Source of the DNA: Monilinia fructicola
Lineage: Eukaryota > Ascomycota > Leotiomycetes > Helotiales > Sclerotiniaceae
Length of the DNA: 64,000 nucleotides
Assembly: GCA_008692225.1 (NCBI GenBank)
Contig: VICG01000009.1
Location: 868,001-932,000 of the forward strand
Direction: 5' to 3'
Positions 25,717-36,792 of this stretch are shown piece after piece. The position numbers and the translations under genes were made by a program. Under the pieces are notes generated by a model. That model searched no databases. It saw only the letters and a list, made by a program, of their open reading frames with translations, and was not told where the DNA came from. The first letter of the stretch is position 1, and each line of letters starts with the position of its first letter.

Positions 25717-26083
25717 GGGGGGTGTGTGGGGTGGGTGGTATTGGGTCATTGATCCGAGGGCTTAATGCGGGTTCTCAAGCTCAGTGTAAGACACAAGGAA
25801 TTTGCTTGTTTTGATAAAGTCACTTGTAAATTGAATTGTGGGGTTCTAGTGACTGAAACATCATCTCTGTATCCTATTTATGGAGATCTGATACATGTTA
25901 TATATTCCCGACCGAGAATTTTTCCTTCTATGATCTGCATATTGTTACAGAATGGGTATAACGACCAGCCAAACTCCACACGTCCATTTGTCGTGAATGT
26001 AATAAAGCAGAAGACATATCCTTTCTTCATGTATCCTTAAAACGCCCAGTTAACCCAAGCCGATCAACCCCAGACCAGTCCCA
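25717..26083. other. Intergenic region between convergent genes
   Basis: About 370 bp between the 3' ends of the GH1 gene and BDP1. It should hold both polyadenylation regions. The open frame at 25765-26040 has no protein-like features. Confidence 0.5.
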
Positions 26084-28240
26084 TCACACCGTACCAAGAA
26101 TTTCGATTTCCTCGCCACCACCCTGCATAGAAGCTTTATTCGACTTTTTAGATTTGGCTGACTTTTTCCTCCCCGTCCCTGTCAGAACAGCACCAGCATT
26201 CTCCTTTTGTGATTCTGGTCCATCTTCACCATCACTAGCCCCACCTTGGCCTCTTCTTGCAGCATTCGAAATAGCTTCTTTCTTTTTCCTATCCGCTTCC
26301 GCCTTGGAAGCAGCTACCCTCGCCTCCTCTGCATTGTGCTCATCTTCGAGTCGTTGGTGTTCTGCCTGAATCTCCGCGGAATCTTCGAATTTTTGGCCCG
26401 TAAGTTGAGTGTACTCCTCAAAGTCAATCTCATCTGTCTTTCCCTTGAGCGCTCGATCGACCTTGGCTGGGTTTTGGCGTTCTTCTCGAACGAATTTTAA
26501 CTTAATCTGCCTTCGATTGCGGTCTGGAAACATTGCAGCAATCATTTCAAATGCTGTACCAAATTGCCGTAGGCCTTGATAGAATAGTTCATTCGCATCA
26601 GAATCCCATCGTACAGATGTTGAACGTTTCATATATTGCCCAGAGTTCACGGCTTTTGTAAATTCGTTCTCTTCGATTTCTTCCAACACCAAACCCTCAT
26701 CTCGTGCCTGCCTATGTCGATCAACCTGTAAAGAACGGTCATCCAGGACAATCTGTCCATCTATAACTCGCATTTGTAATCCGTTATTATTCGTATTCAA
26801 AGCAGGCTCTTCACGAGGTTCAGCGTTGCTCACAGGTGGTGTGCTGTTGATCAAACCTGCAAGTTCGGGTCGTTCAACCAATTGTGCATCAATCTTCTTT
26901 CGAGTATGCCTCATCTTGAGTTCATCATGTTTACTAAACTTCTTGCCAATGCGAATATCTGTACAGAGATCTGCCATTTTCATGGTCGCAGGTTCGATAA
27001 CCTCATTTTCCGCATTTTCTGGGGTTCCTTCACGGGCCTTTCTTGTCTTGGATACCCCACCATCACCCTTCTCCTTACGTTGTCGTTTTTGTCCTAGAGT
27101 TCGACGAGGTCTGTTTAATTGGATCTCGACTTCAGTTCTGGGTTCTTCACCATCTTCGACTTGGACCTTCTTCTTCCTTGGTGCCGGTTTCTTCCTCGGC
27201 TTTTTAGCAGCCGGTGTCGCTTCTTCGTCATTTGGAGTAGGTGTTTGTTCAGAATTTGATGTTGCCGTAGAGACTAGATGCGGTATCGGAGTAGCCTCAC
27301 CTGCCCCCATACCCGATAAATCCGCATCTTCAGAAGATGCAGGTATTATTTCTGGCAACCCATCCACTACTTGCTCAGGTGCAGTAGGAGATCTCGAAAC
27401 AGTATTTTGCGAGTCTTTTTCCGGCTCCAAGTGCTGCCTTTCGATATTTCGTCCCGCAGCTTCTATATTTGAGAAGGAAGAATCATTTTGCGACTTATCA
27501 GTTGTAGCATCGATTCGAGAAATTCCTCTAGGGGTCGCAGAGATAGAATTGATCGAAGGGTGGGCTTCTTTCGCTGATGTATGGGTTCCGCTTGTTTCAT
27601 TTTCTATGGAAGAAGGGCTGGTAAGCGGCAATTCTTTGTCGGTTTCATGTCGTTGTTCACTTTGACTTGATTGAATAGATCCTTGAATATTGGAGAAGAC
27701 TGGCGCTGCTTGGGTTTGCGATGCCGTGCGTTGAGCAGGCTTTGATGCTTTGTCGGAGGGAGCACATAAAACAGTGGAGGCAACTGTAGAAACTTTCGAG
27801 GGGGCGTTGTTTTCAGAATTTTGCACGTCATCCAGAGGGGGGGTTAACTTGCGAGCCTTTGAAGGAGGCTGCTCAAGCTCGGCGGTGGGATCAACTTCAT
27901 CTTCCCTGATCCTCTTTTTGGCAGTGATGTTGATTGTCTCAGAATTTCCAATAATTGAGGCGCTAAGTGATGTTTGGGCTTGAGCTTGCGGAGTCGGTTG
28001 CGATTGAGGGGTTATTTGAATTGATTGCGAAGTCGTAGTTTGCGATGCTTCTTTCTCTGTCACATCCTCAGTTAATGCAGGAATAGGATTGGATGATTCC
28101 GTCGCAGATACTGGTGTCTGTAATTGAACTTCCAAACTTGGGCGTGTAGCAGGCTGTGACGAGGAAGGTCTAGTAACATTTGGTCGAGGGCGAACACTTG
28201 GTTTGAATGTCTTTCCACCTTTTCTAAGCATAGAAGACAT
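26084..28240 (-). CDS. BDP1: TFIIIB subunit B'' (Bdp1)
   Basis: A single-exon gene, 718 aa from the ATG at 28240 (MSSMLRKGGKTFKPSVRPR, the usual N-terminal opening of the family). An in-frame ATG lies six codons upstream (28258) and cannot be excluded. Bdp1 joins TBP and Brf1 in TFIIIB and recruits RNA polymerase III to tRNA and 5S genes in the nucleus. Residues 1-400 are disordered and Ser/Thr/Gln/Pro-rich with basic clusters (KKPRKKPAPRKKK). The conserved core starts at MADLCTDIRIGKKFSKHDEL. It continues through the SANT-like domain (KRSTSVRWDSDANELFYQGL, FGTAFEMIAAMFPDR) and the RRQIKLKFVREERQNP helix. The C-terminus is coiled and low-complexity. It is divergent to BRE1, with about 470 bp between starts. 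Confidence 0.93.
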   Translation of the reverse strand: MSSMLRKGGKTFKPSVRPRPNVTRPSSSQPATRPSLEVQLQTPVSATESSNPIPALTEDVTEKEASQTTTSQSIQITPQSQPTPQAQAQTSLSASIIGNSETINITAKKRIREDEVDPTAELEQPPSKARKLTPPLDDVQNSENNAPSKVSTVASTVLCAPSDKASKPAQRTASQTQAAPVFSNIQGSIQSSQSEQRHETDKELPLTSPSSIENETSGTHTSAKEAHPSINSISATPRGISRIDATTDKSQNDSSFSNIEAAGRNIERQHLEPEKDSQNTVSRSPTAPEQVVDGLPEIIPASSEDADLSGMGAGEATPIPHLVSTATSNSEQTPTPNDEEATPAAKKPRKKPAPRKKKVQVEDGEEPRTEVEIQLNRPRRTLGQKRQRKEKGDGGVSKTRKAREGTPENAENEVIEPATMKMADLCTDIRIGKKFSKHDELKMRHTRKKIDAQLVERPELAGLINSTPPVSNAEPREEPALNTNNNGLQMRVIDGQIVLDDRSLQVDRHRQARDEGLVLEEIEENEFTKAVNSGQYMKRSTSVRWDSDANELFYQGLRQFGTAFEMIAAMFPDRNRRQIKLKFVREERQNPAKVDRALKGKTDEIDFEEYTQLTGQKFEDSAEIQAEHQRLEDEHNAEEARVAASKAEADRKKKEAISNAARRGQGGASDGEDGPESQKENAGAVLTGTGRKKSAKSKKSNKASMQGGGEEIEILGTV

Positions 28241-28711
28241 TTTGCCAAAATTTATCACACCCGATGGGTGAGGTCCAAACGATGCTATCGAGTTATAGCG
28301 TTTCTGAATATTTCAAGAACTTTAGTTGCTCATGTATGTAAATACATTGTAAGTATTAAATCATCCTCTGTTTGAAATGAACAATGGGAGCTTTGAAATA
28401 TGTGTGCTGGTGTGCTGGTGTGCTGGTGTGGTTGTTAAAATAATTATTTCCATTGATCTGGAGCCGGTCCCGCCCGCTATGACTAAAATTAATACGCTAG
28501 TCCACTTCCGAAATGGCGGATTGCAACTTCTCACTTCTTTCGCCTTTAAGTCTATTTACCTCTTCGACCTTACAAACCAAAACAACAATACAAAGTCAAC
28601 GAAACAACCCTTATAGAGACATTGAATCATATCTAAGATTGCGCTATACTCGTCCCTGGTCAAATCCGCTATCGTATTTGATCTTATGAACCGTTCGCCT
28701 CCTTGAATCTG
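28241..28711. promoter_or_regulatory. Shared promoter region of BDP1 and BRE1
   Basis: The 471-bp region between two divergent start codons must hold both promoters. It contains three copies of an 8-bp GTGCTGGT unit (about 28405-28430). No individual binding site is claimed. Confidence 0.6.
28405..28430. repeat. 8-bp tandem repeat in divergent promoter
   Basis: Three consecutive GTGCTGGT units preceded by a partial TGTGTGCTGG copy, lying between the BDP1 and BRE1 start codons. Confidence 0.8.
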
Positions 28712-31330
28712 ATGACGCCCGTCGCCGCATCCGCCCCATCTCTCCCTTCCTTCATCAAGATGGAGGATAGGAAGAGGGCAGCTGGCCAAAGCACTGACGA
28801 TCTTGCACCACCTACTAAGAGACAAGCCATTAATGGTGCTGGTAAGGCCGCTGCTGATTCTGACAACACCGCGCCGTGGTCTGAAGATATTGAGGTAAGT
28901 AGCCAGTCTCATGGCTTGTCTCCTCTCGCACGAGTGTTCTCCATCAATATTCTTTTGGATGTTCTCACCTATCAACGTCATACAAGAATTTAGGGATTGC
29001 TCTTGAAATCTATGTGGCTGTTGCTAATGCGCAGCTTGCTGTGAACAGCATGGATAGCCTGCAAACCTTCACGCACCTCCTCGCACTCCCAAAACACATC
29101 GCATCAATGTAGTCAATACACCTTCCCTTTTTCGAACAAGGAATGTGTTGGTTGGAATGACAGGCTGATATGTCATTATAGAAATACCAAAAAGATGCGA
29201 TCTATCGACAGATGCTCGAGTACAAGCGAGAAAAGGCAACTTTGGAGTCACAATTGAAGAATATACAGAAGAAGTCTACAGATCATGATGACCATTTGAG
29301 AATCATCGATGCTTGGTGGACCCAGGTATGATGAATCCCTTATCAGCTAGCCAGAGCACGAGATTGATAATGGGTAACAGTTACTAGAAGAAGTGACACT
29401 CCTCGCGGAAAACGACATCCCAAACTCAGAAAAGCCCGAAAGTTTGTATTCCATACGCAGGGGTTTGAATTGAAGGCTGACACATGATAGTATCATTTTC
29501 GACCTCTTTACAGTTTAATGGCATCAAGGGGTTTTCAGATCACTTGGCCTCCAAAGGCATAGCAATAAAGTCGAAATTGCATACAATTTTTACGAAGGTT
29601 GCTGCAGCTCGTGGTAAACCATCGGCGGACTTACAAGATCTCCAAGTAAAAGTCACAAAAATGCTAGCATCTCAGAAAGAATACCTCGTTACAGTGGACA
29701 GACTGCGCAATGAAAAAGAAGAACTAAATGAACGTCTCGAATCAGCTTCCCTGCGTTATATCAAAGCTGAAAAACGTCTAGATAGGCTGAGGAGCGATGC
29801 CGTGCGAAAGGAAGAGGCGAAAGCATTATATCATAGTACTGCTAATGGTATTAGAGCTGAGAATAGTTTGGATACCGAAATGACCAATGGTATAGCTGAA
29901 GATAAGGAAGCAAGCCAAACTGCATACAAAGAGGCACAAGCTGTTGTTGAGAAGCAAAAAGAACAACTCGAGGCAATGGCTGCGGAAAATAAATCACTAA
30001 CGGAACAAATTACTTCGGCCAGTATCAAACAGGTACCTTCAGATGACGATTATGCTCGAACTGAGCTTTTCAAGCAATTTCGAATCCAACACGAAGATGT
30101 CATCAAACGTATCAATCATCTTGAAGCCACCAATATACAGTTGCGAGAGGAGGCAGAGAAACTACAAGCCGAAAGGACGGCATATCGTATCCAGATAGAG
30201 AATGAGGCGGAAACGTCAACTGGCGAATTAGAAAGTCAGCTCCAGCGTCTCGATGCTGATTTAACGAGAATCCGGTCTGCTCGAGACGAATTACTTGCTG
30301 ATCTCAGTGTGCGAAAGGCTACACAGGACCAGGATCATGCAGCTGTCGAGCATCTGAAAGAATTGGTTGGAGCTAAGGATGACCGCATCACATCTCTTGA
30401 ACTTGAAGTCGAACGTCTGAGACAGATTGCCGAGCAATCGTGTCAACCAACACCTGGACCCGAGATAGATTCCTTGAGCCTCGAACAATTACGCGTCAAG
30501 TACGATCTCCTCCAGCAAGGCTATGATTCTATCAATAAAGAACTCCCTGCCCTACAGTCTGCCTACAAGCGAGTTCAGGCATTGACAAGCAAGAAGGTAA
30601 TGGACTTTACGGCTCTCGAAGAAAAAGTTTCGGTCTTGGCGGCCGAAAAGAGCAAGGCCGATCAGAAGTATTTTGCCGCTCGAAAGGATATGGATATTCG
30701 CCTCGCGGAAGTTCGATCCTTGAAGAACCAAAATGCCAAAAGTTCTGAGATAATCTCCCAACTCAAGGATGTGGAGACGTCGGACCGAACTCTTGTAAGC
30801 AACATGGAGAAGCAATTAAGTGATATGAGACAGTCAAATAACTCTATCATGGCGGAGAACAAGAAGCTAGAGGCGTCGAGTAGAGAGGCTACAAGCAAAT
30901 GCGAAAGCCTGAAAAATCAAGCAGCAGAGTTGACCAACCTCTTAAAATCTAAGGATTCGGCGAACTCAAGTACCAGACAAAAGATTCACGCCGTGGAGCT
31001 AGAGAATGAGCAACTTCGGATCCGATGTGAGCAGGCGCAAAAGGACCGAGACGCGTGGAAGCAAAAGAGCTTGAGCAATCAATCGGGTGAGGAGGAAATG
31101 CTTAGAGTGAGTTTGGTGTTACTTTATATGATGAAATTGTCACTGACCCAGCATAGACTCTTGCACTGTGTACTATCTGCCGTGCAAACTTCAAGAACAC
31201 CGTTTTGAAGACATGTGGACATCTCTTCTGTAACCATTGCGTAGATGATCGAATTGCCAACCGCATGAGAAAGTGCCCCAATTGCGCTAAGCCATTCGAC
31301 AAATCAGATGTCATGACCGCTCATATGTAA
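28712..31330 (+). CDS. BRE1: E3 ubiquitin ligase Bre1 (histone H2B)
   Basis: Five exons (28712-28894, 29182-29325, 29381-29441, 29491-31106, 31157-31330) give 725 aa. Bre1 with Rad6 monoubiquitinates histone H2B at transcribed chromatin, a mark needed for H3K4 and H3K79 methylation. The N-terminus has [10 protein letters not shown] and a basic segment PPTKRQ. The conserved helix reads [18 protein letters not shown], and [13 protein letters not shown] follows. Residues of about 130-660 are nearly continuous coiled coil. The C-terminal C3HC4 RING starts [20 protein letters not shown] and ends [15 protein letters not shown], all metal ligands present. Intron 1 is long for this window (287 nt). 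The third intron uses a GTTTGT donor. The start at 28712 ([11 protein letters not shown]) is the first ATG in frame; 28760 (MEDRKR) is an alternative. Confidence 0.95.
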
Positions 31331-31903
31331 TATGAAGTCTTTGACGTCAGGCTGTATGACTTTGATTTTCAGGAAGTGTGGCAAAGTGCTGCACTGTGTA
31401 TGAATGCACGTTTGAGCGGGGATTGGCTTTTGCTTGAGCCAAAGGCTTTCGTCCCATGTATACCACTTTTTATTCGTTTTCACATTCTATTATGAGGAAA
31501 CACATCCCCCTGTTTCAATCAGGGAAACCCTGAACTGGAAGCAAACAGGGCTGGACTTTGTATTTTAAGATAACAAACCGACAGACCAGGGAAAGGGAGT
31601 ATGCGCTTACCCTTGGTTATTGATGCGGTGCAGAGCTGGCAGGTCAGATGGCTCCAATAGAAATAAATATCTATGATTACAAACCAAACTGTCATCATTG
31701 CATGAGTCATTCTGTAGTGTGTCCGGATAACAATCAGGATGGCAAGCATTGAACGATGGAAAACTATTTGTGGTGGAAATAAGTGATAATAGTTTGCAAG
31801 GTAAAACTTTAGTGATTTTTATTATGAGACACCAAAATCCCTTAAATTCATTGTTCTCTTGGTGGCTACACCATCAAGAGAAGAGCGATGTAAATCTTAA
31901 TAA
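31331..31903. other. Intergenic region between convergent genes
   Basis: About 570 bp between the 3' ends of BRE1 and the SARAF-like gene. No gene, repeat or RNA is recognised. It should carry both polyadenylation regions. Confidence 0.5.
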
Positions 31904-32839
31904 TTATCTTCTGGATGTAGATCCGAACCCGGTGTTTGAGCGAGAATTGGAAGGAGAGCTTGCGCTGGAGCTTCCGGATCGCGAGCCTGGGCCCCATCCA
32001 CTACCGCTCCCACCTCCCCAGTTACCACCGCCCCAGTTACGACTACCTTGATCTTGTTGTCTATTCGCTCTGTTGCCTGCAAGATAAGCCCCAGCAGCAC
32101 CTGCCGCCGCACCGGACCAAAATCCAGGTCTCCATGCCTGTTCAGCAGCACCATAATTTGTTGCGTAGCGTTTTCCTGTTCCCGGATAAGGTGGAGGAGG
32201 GTCAGTGTCGTCGCCTGGTCCCCCTGGTCCGCCAGGTCCCCATCCCCCAAAACCACCTCCCCCGCCTCTCCTAACTCGGCCGTTGACGGGTCCCTGTCCC
32301 CAATTCTGAAACATTGAGTAGAGGATCCATCCCAGAACTCCCATAAATATCAACCAGAACAATAAGCTCATACCCTTTTCAACAGCACTATCTCTACTTC
32401 CATCATCCCAGAAACTCTTTCCATATTTTTCTTCACCCTCCTCCGTCAATAGTAATCTGTATTCCACGGCACAGCTACCCTTCAACACATATTCATCGTC
32501 CTTGCTATCATATCCCTCGCATACAACATCCGTACTTCCTAGCTTAAACTCCTCTGGAAGATTTGCGGTGCAGGACCATTGGATATCTTCGGAAGAATAG
32601 TCAGAGCCTTGGTTGGTACAACGCATTATGTCGACTTTGTAATATTGACATCCTGGACCACTACAGCTGAGCTGTGGTACGGCCGAGACTCGACGGTGAG
32701 AGGTTTTTGCATTGTCGCGGAGAGTAAGAGATTTTACTTTCGATAGTAGGATGGCATTTTTGGGTTTGGCGGCTAAGGTAAGAGGGGTAAATGTCAGGAG
32801 CTCGAGGAGAAAGGGATAGAGAAATGGTAAAAAGAGCAT
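31904..32839 (-). CDS. SARAF/TMEM66-like ER membrane protein
   Basis: A single-exon 311-aa protein. The signal peptide is MLFLPFLYPFLLELLTF, cleaved near residue 24. A cysteine-rich luminal domain at about 50-150 has the SARAF pattern: SGPGCQYYKVDIMRCTNQGS, EDIQWSCTANLP, CEGYDSKDDEYVLKGSC and VEYRLLLTEEGE. One membrane helix lies near 157-178 (MSLLFWLIFMGVLGWILYSM). The cytosolic tail is Gly/Trp/Ser-rich and low-complexity with a PPPPYP patch. In animals SARAF is an ER protein that promotes slow inactivation of store-operated calcium entry. Fungi carry homologues, but their partners are unclear. It is divergent to PBN1, about 390 bp apart, which may reflect shared ER-related expression (inference). 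Confidence 0.92.
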   Translation of the reverse strand: MLFLPFLYPFLLELLTFTPLTLAAKPKNAILLSKVKSLTLRDNAKTSHRRVSAVPQLSCSGPGCQYYKVDIMRCTNQGSDYSSEDIQWSCTANLPEEFKLGSTDVVCEGYDSKDDEYVLKGSCAVEYRLLLTEEGEEKYGKSFWDDGSRDSAVEKGMSLLFWLIFMGVLGWILYSMFQNWGQGPVNGRVRRGGGGGFGGWGPGGPGGPGDDTDPPPPYPGTGKRYATNYGAAEQAWRPGFWSGAAAGAAGAYLAGNRANRQQDQGSRNWGGGNWGGGSGSGWGPGSRSGSSSASSPSNSRSNTGFGSTSRR

Positions 32840-33231
32840 GTTTTTTGTATTATATTTGTTTTTGGGTGATGTTAAAAGTTGTTTCTCATGGTGTTTGAGG
32901 CAATAAGTAGAACTTTAAGTGTTGAGGGAATACTTGGTTGCTAGTAGAGGACAGATCATCAAGAAACATGTCAATACCAGGCAGCTGGAGTATCCAATGT
33001 TGACGTTGACATGGAAGTTATTCTTTATGTTTGGTGGCGGAAGCTCCCTCCCACTATCAATTGTACAGTACTATACCAGTCAGCCTTGTGGAGCTAGTTG
33101 AAATGGCTCACCGCCTTGTCATGGGTTGGATATACTGCCAACCCACCTGAATCCACCTTGGGCCAACTCAACATCCAGACTTCACTTCAACCACTTGAGT
33201 ACTACTAAGTACACACATATCTCAGTCAACC
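32840..33231. promoter_or_regulatory. Shared promoter region of SARAF-like gene and PBN1
   Basis: The 392-bp region between two divergent start codons. No individual element is claimed. Frames inside it are short and not protein-like. Confidence 0.55.
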
Positions 33232-34821
33232 ATGCGACAAAGAATTACCTTCCTTCAGCAGCCCCAAGATGCAGTTGATCCTCAGCATATCAAAGTTGAC
33301 AAAATCTCCATTACAGCAAAACAGGTGAAAGCTGCAAGAGAGGATCGATTAACTTTTGGCTTTAGTGAGCTTCCTCAGGAGATATATCGAGTGTTGAAAG
33401 CATCTCATGAGCTTCATATTCGATGGGTCAGTCCAGATCAATATGATACAGCTTCACCTCTGTTTTCAAGACTCTCTCCTGGCCTTCACGTGTTTTATAC
33501 TCCACAGAGGAATAGCAAAAGCCCGTATGTCTTGAACATATTCCACCCCTGTATATACTAAAGTTCTATAGAGATCTTCTATGCCCTGCTTTGAACAAAG
33601 TATTTGGGGAACTTGATTGTGTATCGCCCGAGGTAAGCTTTGTTCAAACCCATCACCACGAGACGATTTCTAAACAAATAAAAGGACTCTTTTACAAAAC
33701 TATCTGTAGAACGATTTGCTTCTAATGCCGCAACACAATATTATCAACCTCTTGAGAGTCTCTCAAATCTTGTGGAGTACATACAGAAAAAGATATGCAA
33801 TGCATCAGATGAAGAGTGTATCTCGAGGTCCTCGACCCTTCTTTCTGCATCTTCCGTTGATATAGATTTTGACACAATATCTCATGCCTTGAATATAGTT
33901 GCATATTGGGAACCTCAAACATGGAATATTGGAATTACAAACTCAGCACCAAAAGAACGCGTAGAGGTTGGGATACTTTCCGTCGAAACACCACTGCAGC
34001 CTGAAGAGCTATCGTTGGCTGGCTTCTTGACTGTAGTCGGTGAAGACTCGAAACCCTCCCCTACATTATTTGCCTTTCCAGCTAGACATCATTCCACAGA
34101 GACGTTTTTCACGTCGTCCTTCATGTCACCTTCTGGTCTTCATCCTACCTTACAGCTTATGCTCAGCTCCAGTTCGCCTCCTGTATCGGATCGGGAATGT
34201 TCGTTGCATACTCATCTTACCTTGCCCCGGACCGTCTTTCCTGATAAATATCAGCTTTCAGATCCACTTTTTCTCGCATCCAAAAATCTCAAGGCCCTCC
34301 GGCATATCACCTCTCCAGTTGATCTCGAAGCCCCAGATTATACAATAAGTATCTGGGGCTCTTCTCTTTTACTTGAACTGGCACCACCTGAGTCGACCCA
34401 ATCTTTCAATGCAGAGGTTCCCCTTCATCTAAGATACCTCTCTCCCACCAACAATACAAATGGATATACATCCATAGAAATCCCTCATCCAGTAGTATTC
34501 TGGGCATGCACAGCAGATGAAGGTAGCAAATTTACAGTCAACCCTTTTGATCGGGTCAACTTAGGTTATGACGGTTTGTTTGGACCACAGACTATGTTCT
34601 ATCACGTTTCACCAGTCTCTGTGCCTGATGGTAGGTTGATGAATGCAGTTAATGTTCCAGTATTAGACATGAACAGGAGTAGTTGGGTGGAGGTGGGGAC
34701 CGCTAGCGTGGTTTTAGCAGGCTTCTTATGGATTGTCTGGTGCTTGTTTAGTGTTTGGAGAAAGGACGTATATAAGAAAGGGTCAAAGAAAGAGGGGGTA
34801 GATACAAAGAAGAACAAATAA
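33232..34821 (+). CDS. PBN1: Pbn1/PIG-X, GPI mannosyltransferase I subunit
   Basis: Three exons (33232-33524, 33572-33632, 33685-34821) give 496 aa; introns are 47 and 52 nt. Pbn1 is the ER-membrane partner that stabilises Gpi14/PIG-M, which adds the first mannose to GPI anchors. The sequence shows MRQRITFLQQPQDAVDP and a RLSPGLHVFYTPQ block in the N-terminal half. The PIG-X domain in the C-terminal half has HLRYLSPTNNTNGYTSIEIP and PHPVVFWACTADEGSKF. A single helix near the C-terminus (TASVVLAGFLWIVWCLF) is followed by a short lysine-rich cytosolic tail (KKGSKKEGVDTKKNK). There is no N-terminal signal peptide, as in other fungal members. Confidence 0.92.
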
Positions 34822-35170
34822 GTCGAGGATAAAAATTCATGGAGAGTAATTCATGGATGTACATAACAATGTAATCCAAGTTGGTTGTTACTTTCTCTGG
34901 ATTGTTGTGAGGCTATGTCAACCTCTTTACTGCTTCATCTTTCACTGCATCCTCCCCCATTATCATCGCAACACACTCTCGTCTCTTCTCCTTATCATCC
35001 TCTATTGATTTGTATACGAGAAATTCACCACTGCGTCGGCTAATACCGGGTACAACTGCCTTGACATCTACCTGTCTATTTCCCATGTTCAACTTTGTTT
35101 CTTCCCAAGATCTACAATATCCACACCATCAAAATTCCCTTTCTTCCAACAACAATCATAAACACCAGCG
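34822..35170. other. Intergenic region
   Basis: About 350 bp between two tandem plus-strand genes. The last 100 bp is C/T/A-rich leader. No element is recognised. Confidence 0.5.
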
Positions 35171-36792
35171 ATGAACGTCTGTAAGATACCAAAGATGGCT
35201 GTTTATAAAGAAAGAAGGCCTGTTCGCATTTTCCCGATGGAAATTTTAAATATGATCTTTCGTCTATTACTTCAAGGTGCATGGACTGATAATCGTGGCC
35301 AAGGGCACGTTAAAAATATTTTGACAGCATTGCGAGGTGATCCAGATCTTTACAAGGAAGCTTTGGCTATTTTTTACAAGACCAACACCTTTTGCTTGAC
35401 CGAGAGGAACATGTGGCTTCGAAGATATTTTATCGAGCATAATGGTGTTCGCTTCATGGACACTTCTGTTGTCTCTTTGACGTCAAATCTGATAAAGATA
35501 TATCTCAAAGTTCCCCTCTCTACTCCACTCACCGGTCCTATTAATGGGTATGCATATTCTTCTAACATCCTTATTCGATCTTCATCAAACCATCCCCAAC
35601 ATATTAAATTTGGCTCCGCTAACACAGTCTTAGCTCAGCCTCAAAAACACCCACATTCGACCGAGCAGCCCGCATCATTCGAATGGCCCAGAACTTGACT
35701 CATCTACACATTGAAACAAACTCTGACCATGGCTGTCGTACCCAGTGGCTAGCACTTGTCTGCGACCTCATCGGCCCAGCTGATTCTTGTCCTGCACTCC
35801 AAAGTTTAAAAGTCACATGGTCTATCTATATGCTCGAGAGATTTGGCATAGCTCTAGATTATATCATTCACCAATTTAACGAGCTTTTCGCTACTGAAGG
35901 ACGACTTGAAGGCGCCCTGACCGGTAATCAAGGGACATGGGTTTGGGAACATCGCGGAGGCAATAAAGGCAAAACATTGAAGTGGGGAGACGGCAATATG
36001 AAGAAGAGAATTGTTTTGAGTATGAGTAGTGTTGATTCATTGGAGTGGGCAGATAGCCACATTTATATCTTCCATCAATTATATGCTGCTCATACGGGGA
36101 TGCCTTCTGTATTTCATTCAGAGTCCCCATATAGGCGTCCTACATTCCACCAAGTGCTAGATGTCGAACCTGACCGCCTAGGAAAGTACGAAAGGGTCGC
36201 AATGTGGAAGAAGGTACCAAAATGGGCGTTCGTCACGATGAGAGGCCGTTGCGAGAGGGAACAGCAAAGAGGCTCTCTTATTCATCATGAGAAGAAGGCT
36301 GATGACTATGTGACAAAGTGGTTGTCTGATCAGGGCTTCGAATGCGAACTTGACCCCACGTACAAACATCTCGCAGTTGGCAAATGGCGCGAGAACCAGT
36401 CGGACTGGGGCAACGCAAGTCAACGTGGCGCTGAAGGCGAGCTCGATTTCGTGCCACAGGGCGTCGATGTCGATGAATTTGAAACAAGATCGAGGGTTCC
36501 GTCGGTGGATGCGCAACCAACCTCTGCTCCTCGACTTTCAAAGCGAACACATTCGGCACTTCCTGGCGATTGGAGCCACACCGATAGTGATGACGGTCTG
36601 TCTGAAGGCGAACAAGTTTCCGAGACCGATTCGCTCTTGGCTTACAAGCTCATGCGTCGGGAAGAGCATGGTTGGGATTCAAATGATGATGAGTCGACTG
36701 CCACGGAAATCCTCGAGGACATAGTCTTTTGTCCTGGCGAGGCAAGATACCAGATTCTCCAGCCAGAACTAAACGTCGCACCAAACTCTTAG
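35171..36792 (+). CDS. Hypothetical protein with F-box-like N-terminus
   Basis: Exon 1 is 35171-35547 and exon 2 is 35634-36792, with an 86-nt GTATGC...GTCTTAG intron in phase 2, giving 511 aa. The N-terminal PVRIFPMEILNMIFRLLL resembles the first helix of F-box or 2EXR-like proteins, and LYKEALAIFYKTNTFCL follows at about 57-73. That layout is common in fungal proteins scored as 'F-box-like'. A central KTPTFDRAARIIRMAQNLTH and a TWVWEHRGG segment are unassigned. The C-terminal 120 residues are acidic and low-complexity. The frame at 36690-37000 in another phase also looks coding, so the true C-terminus may differ. Function unknown. Confidence 0.75.

Noticed and set aside
26826..27665. 279-aa plus-strand frame
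   Set aside because: It is wholly antisense to BDP1 and mirrors its Ser/Thr/Pro-rich disordered part. It has no domain and no independent signals.
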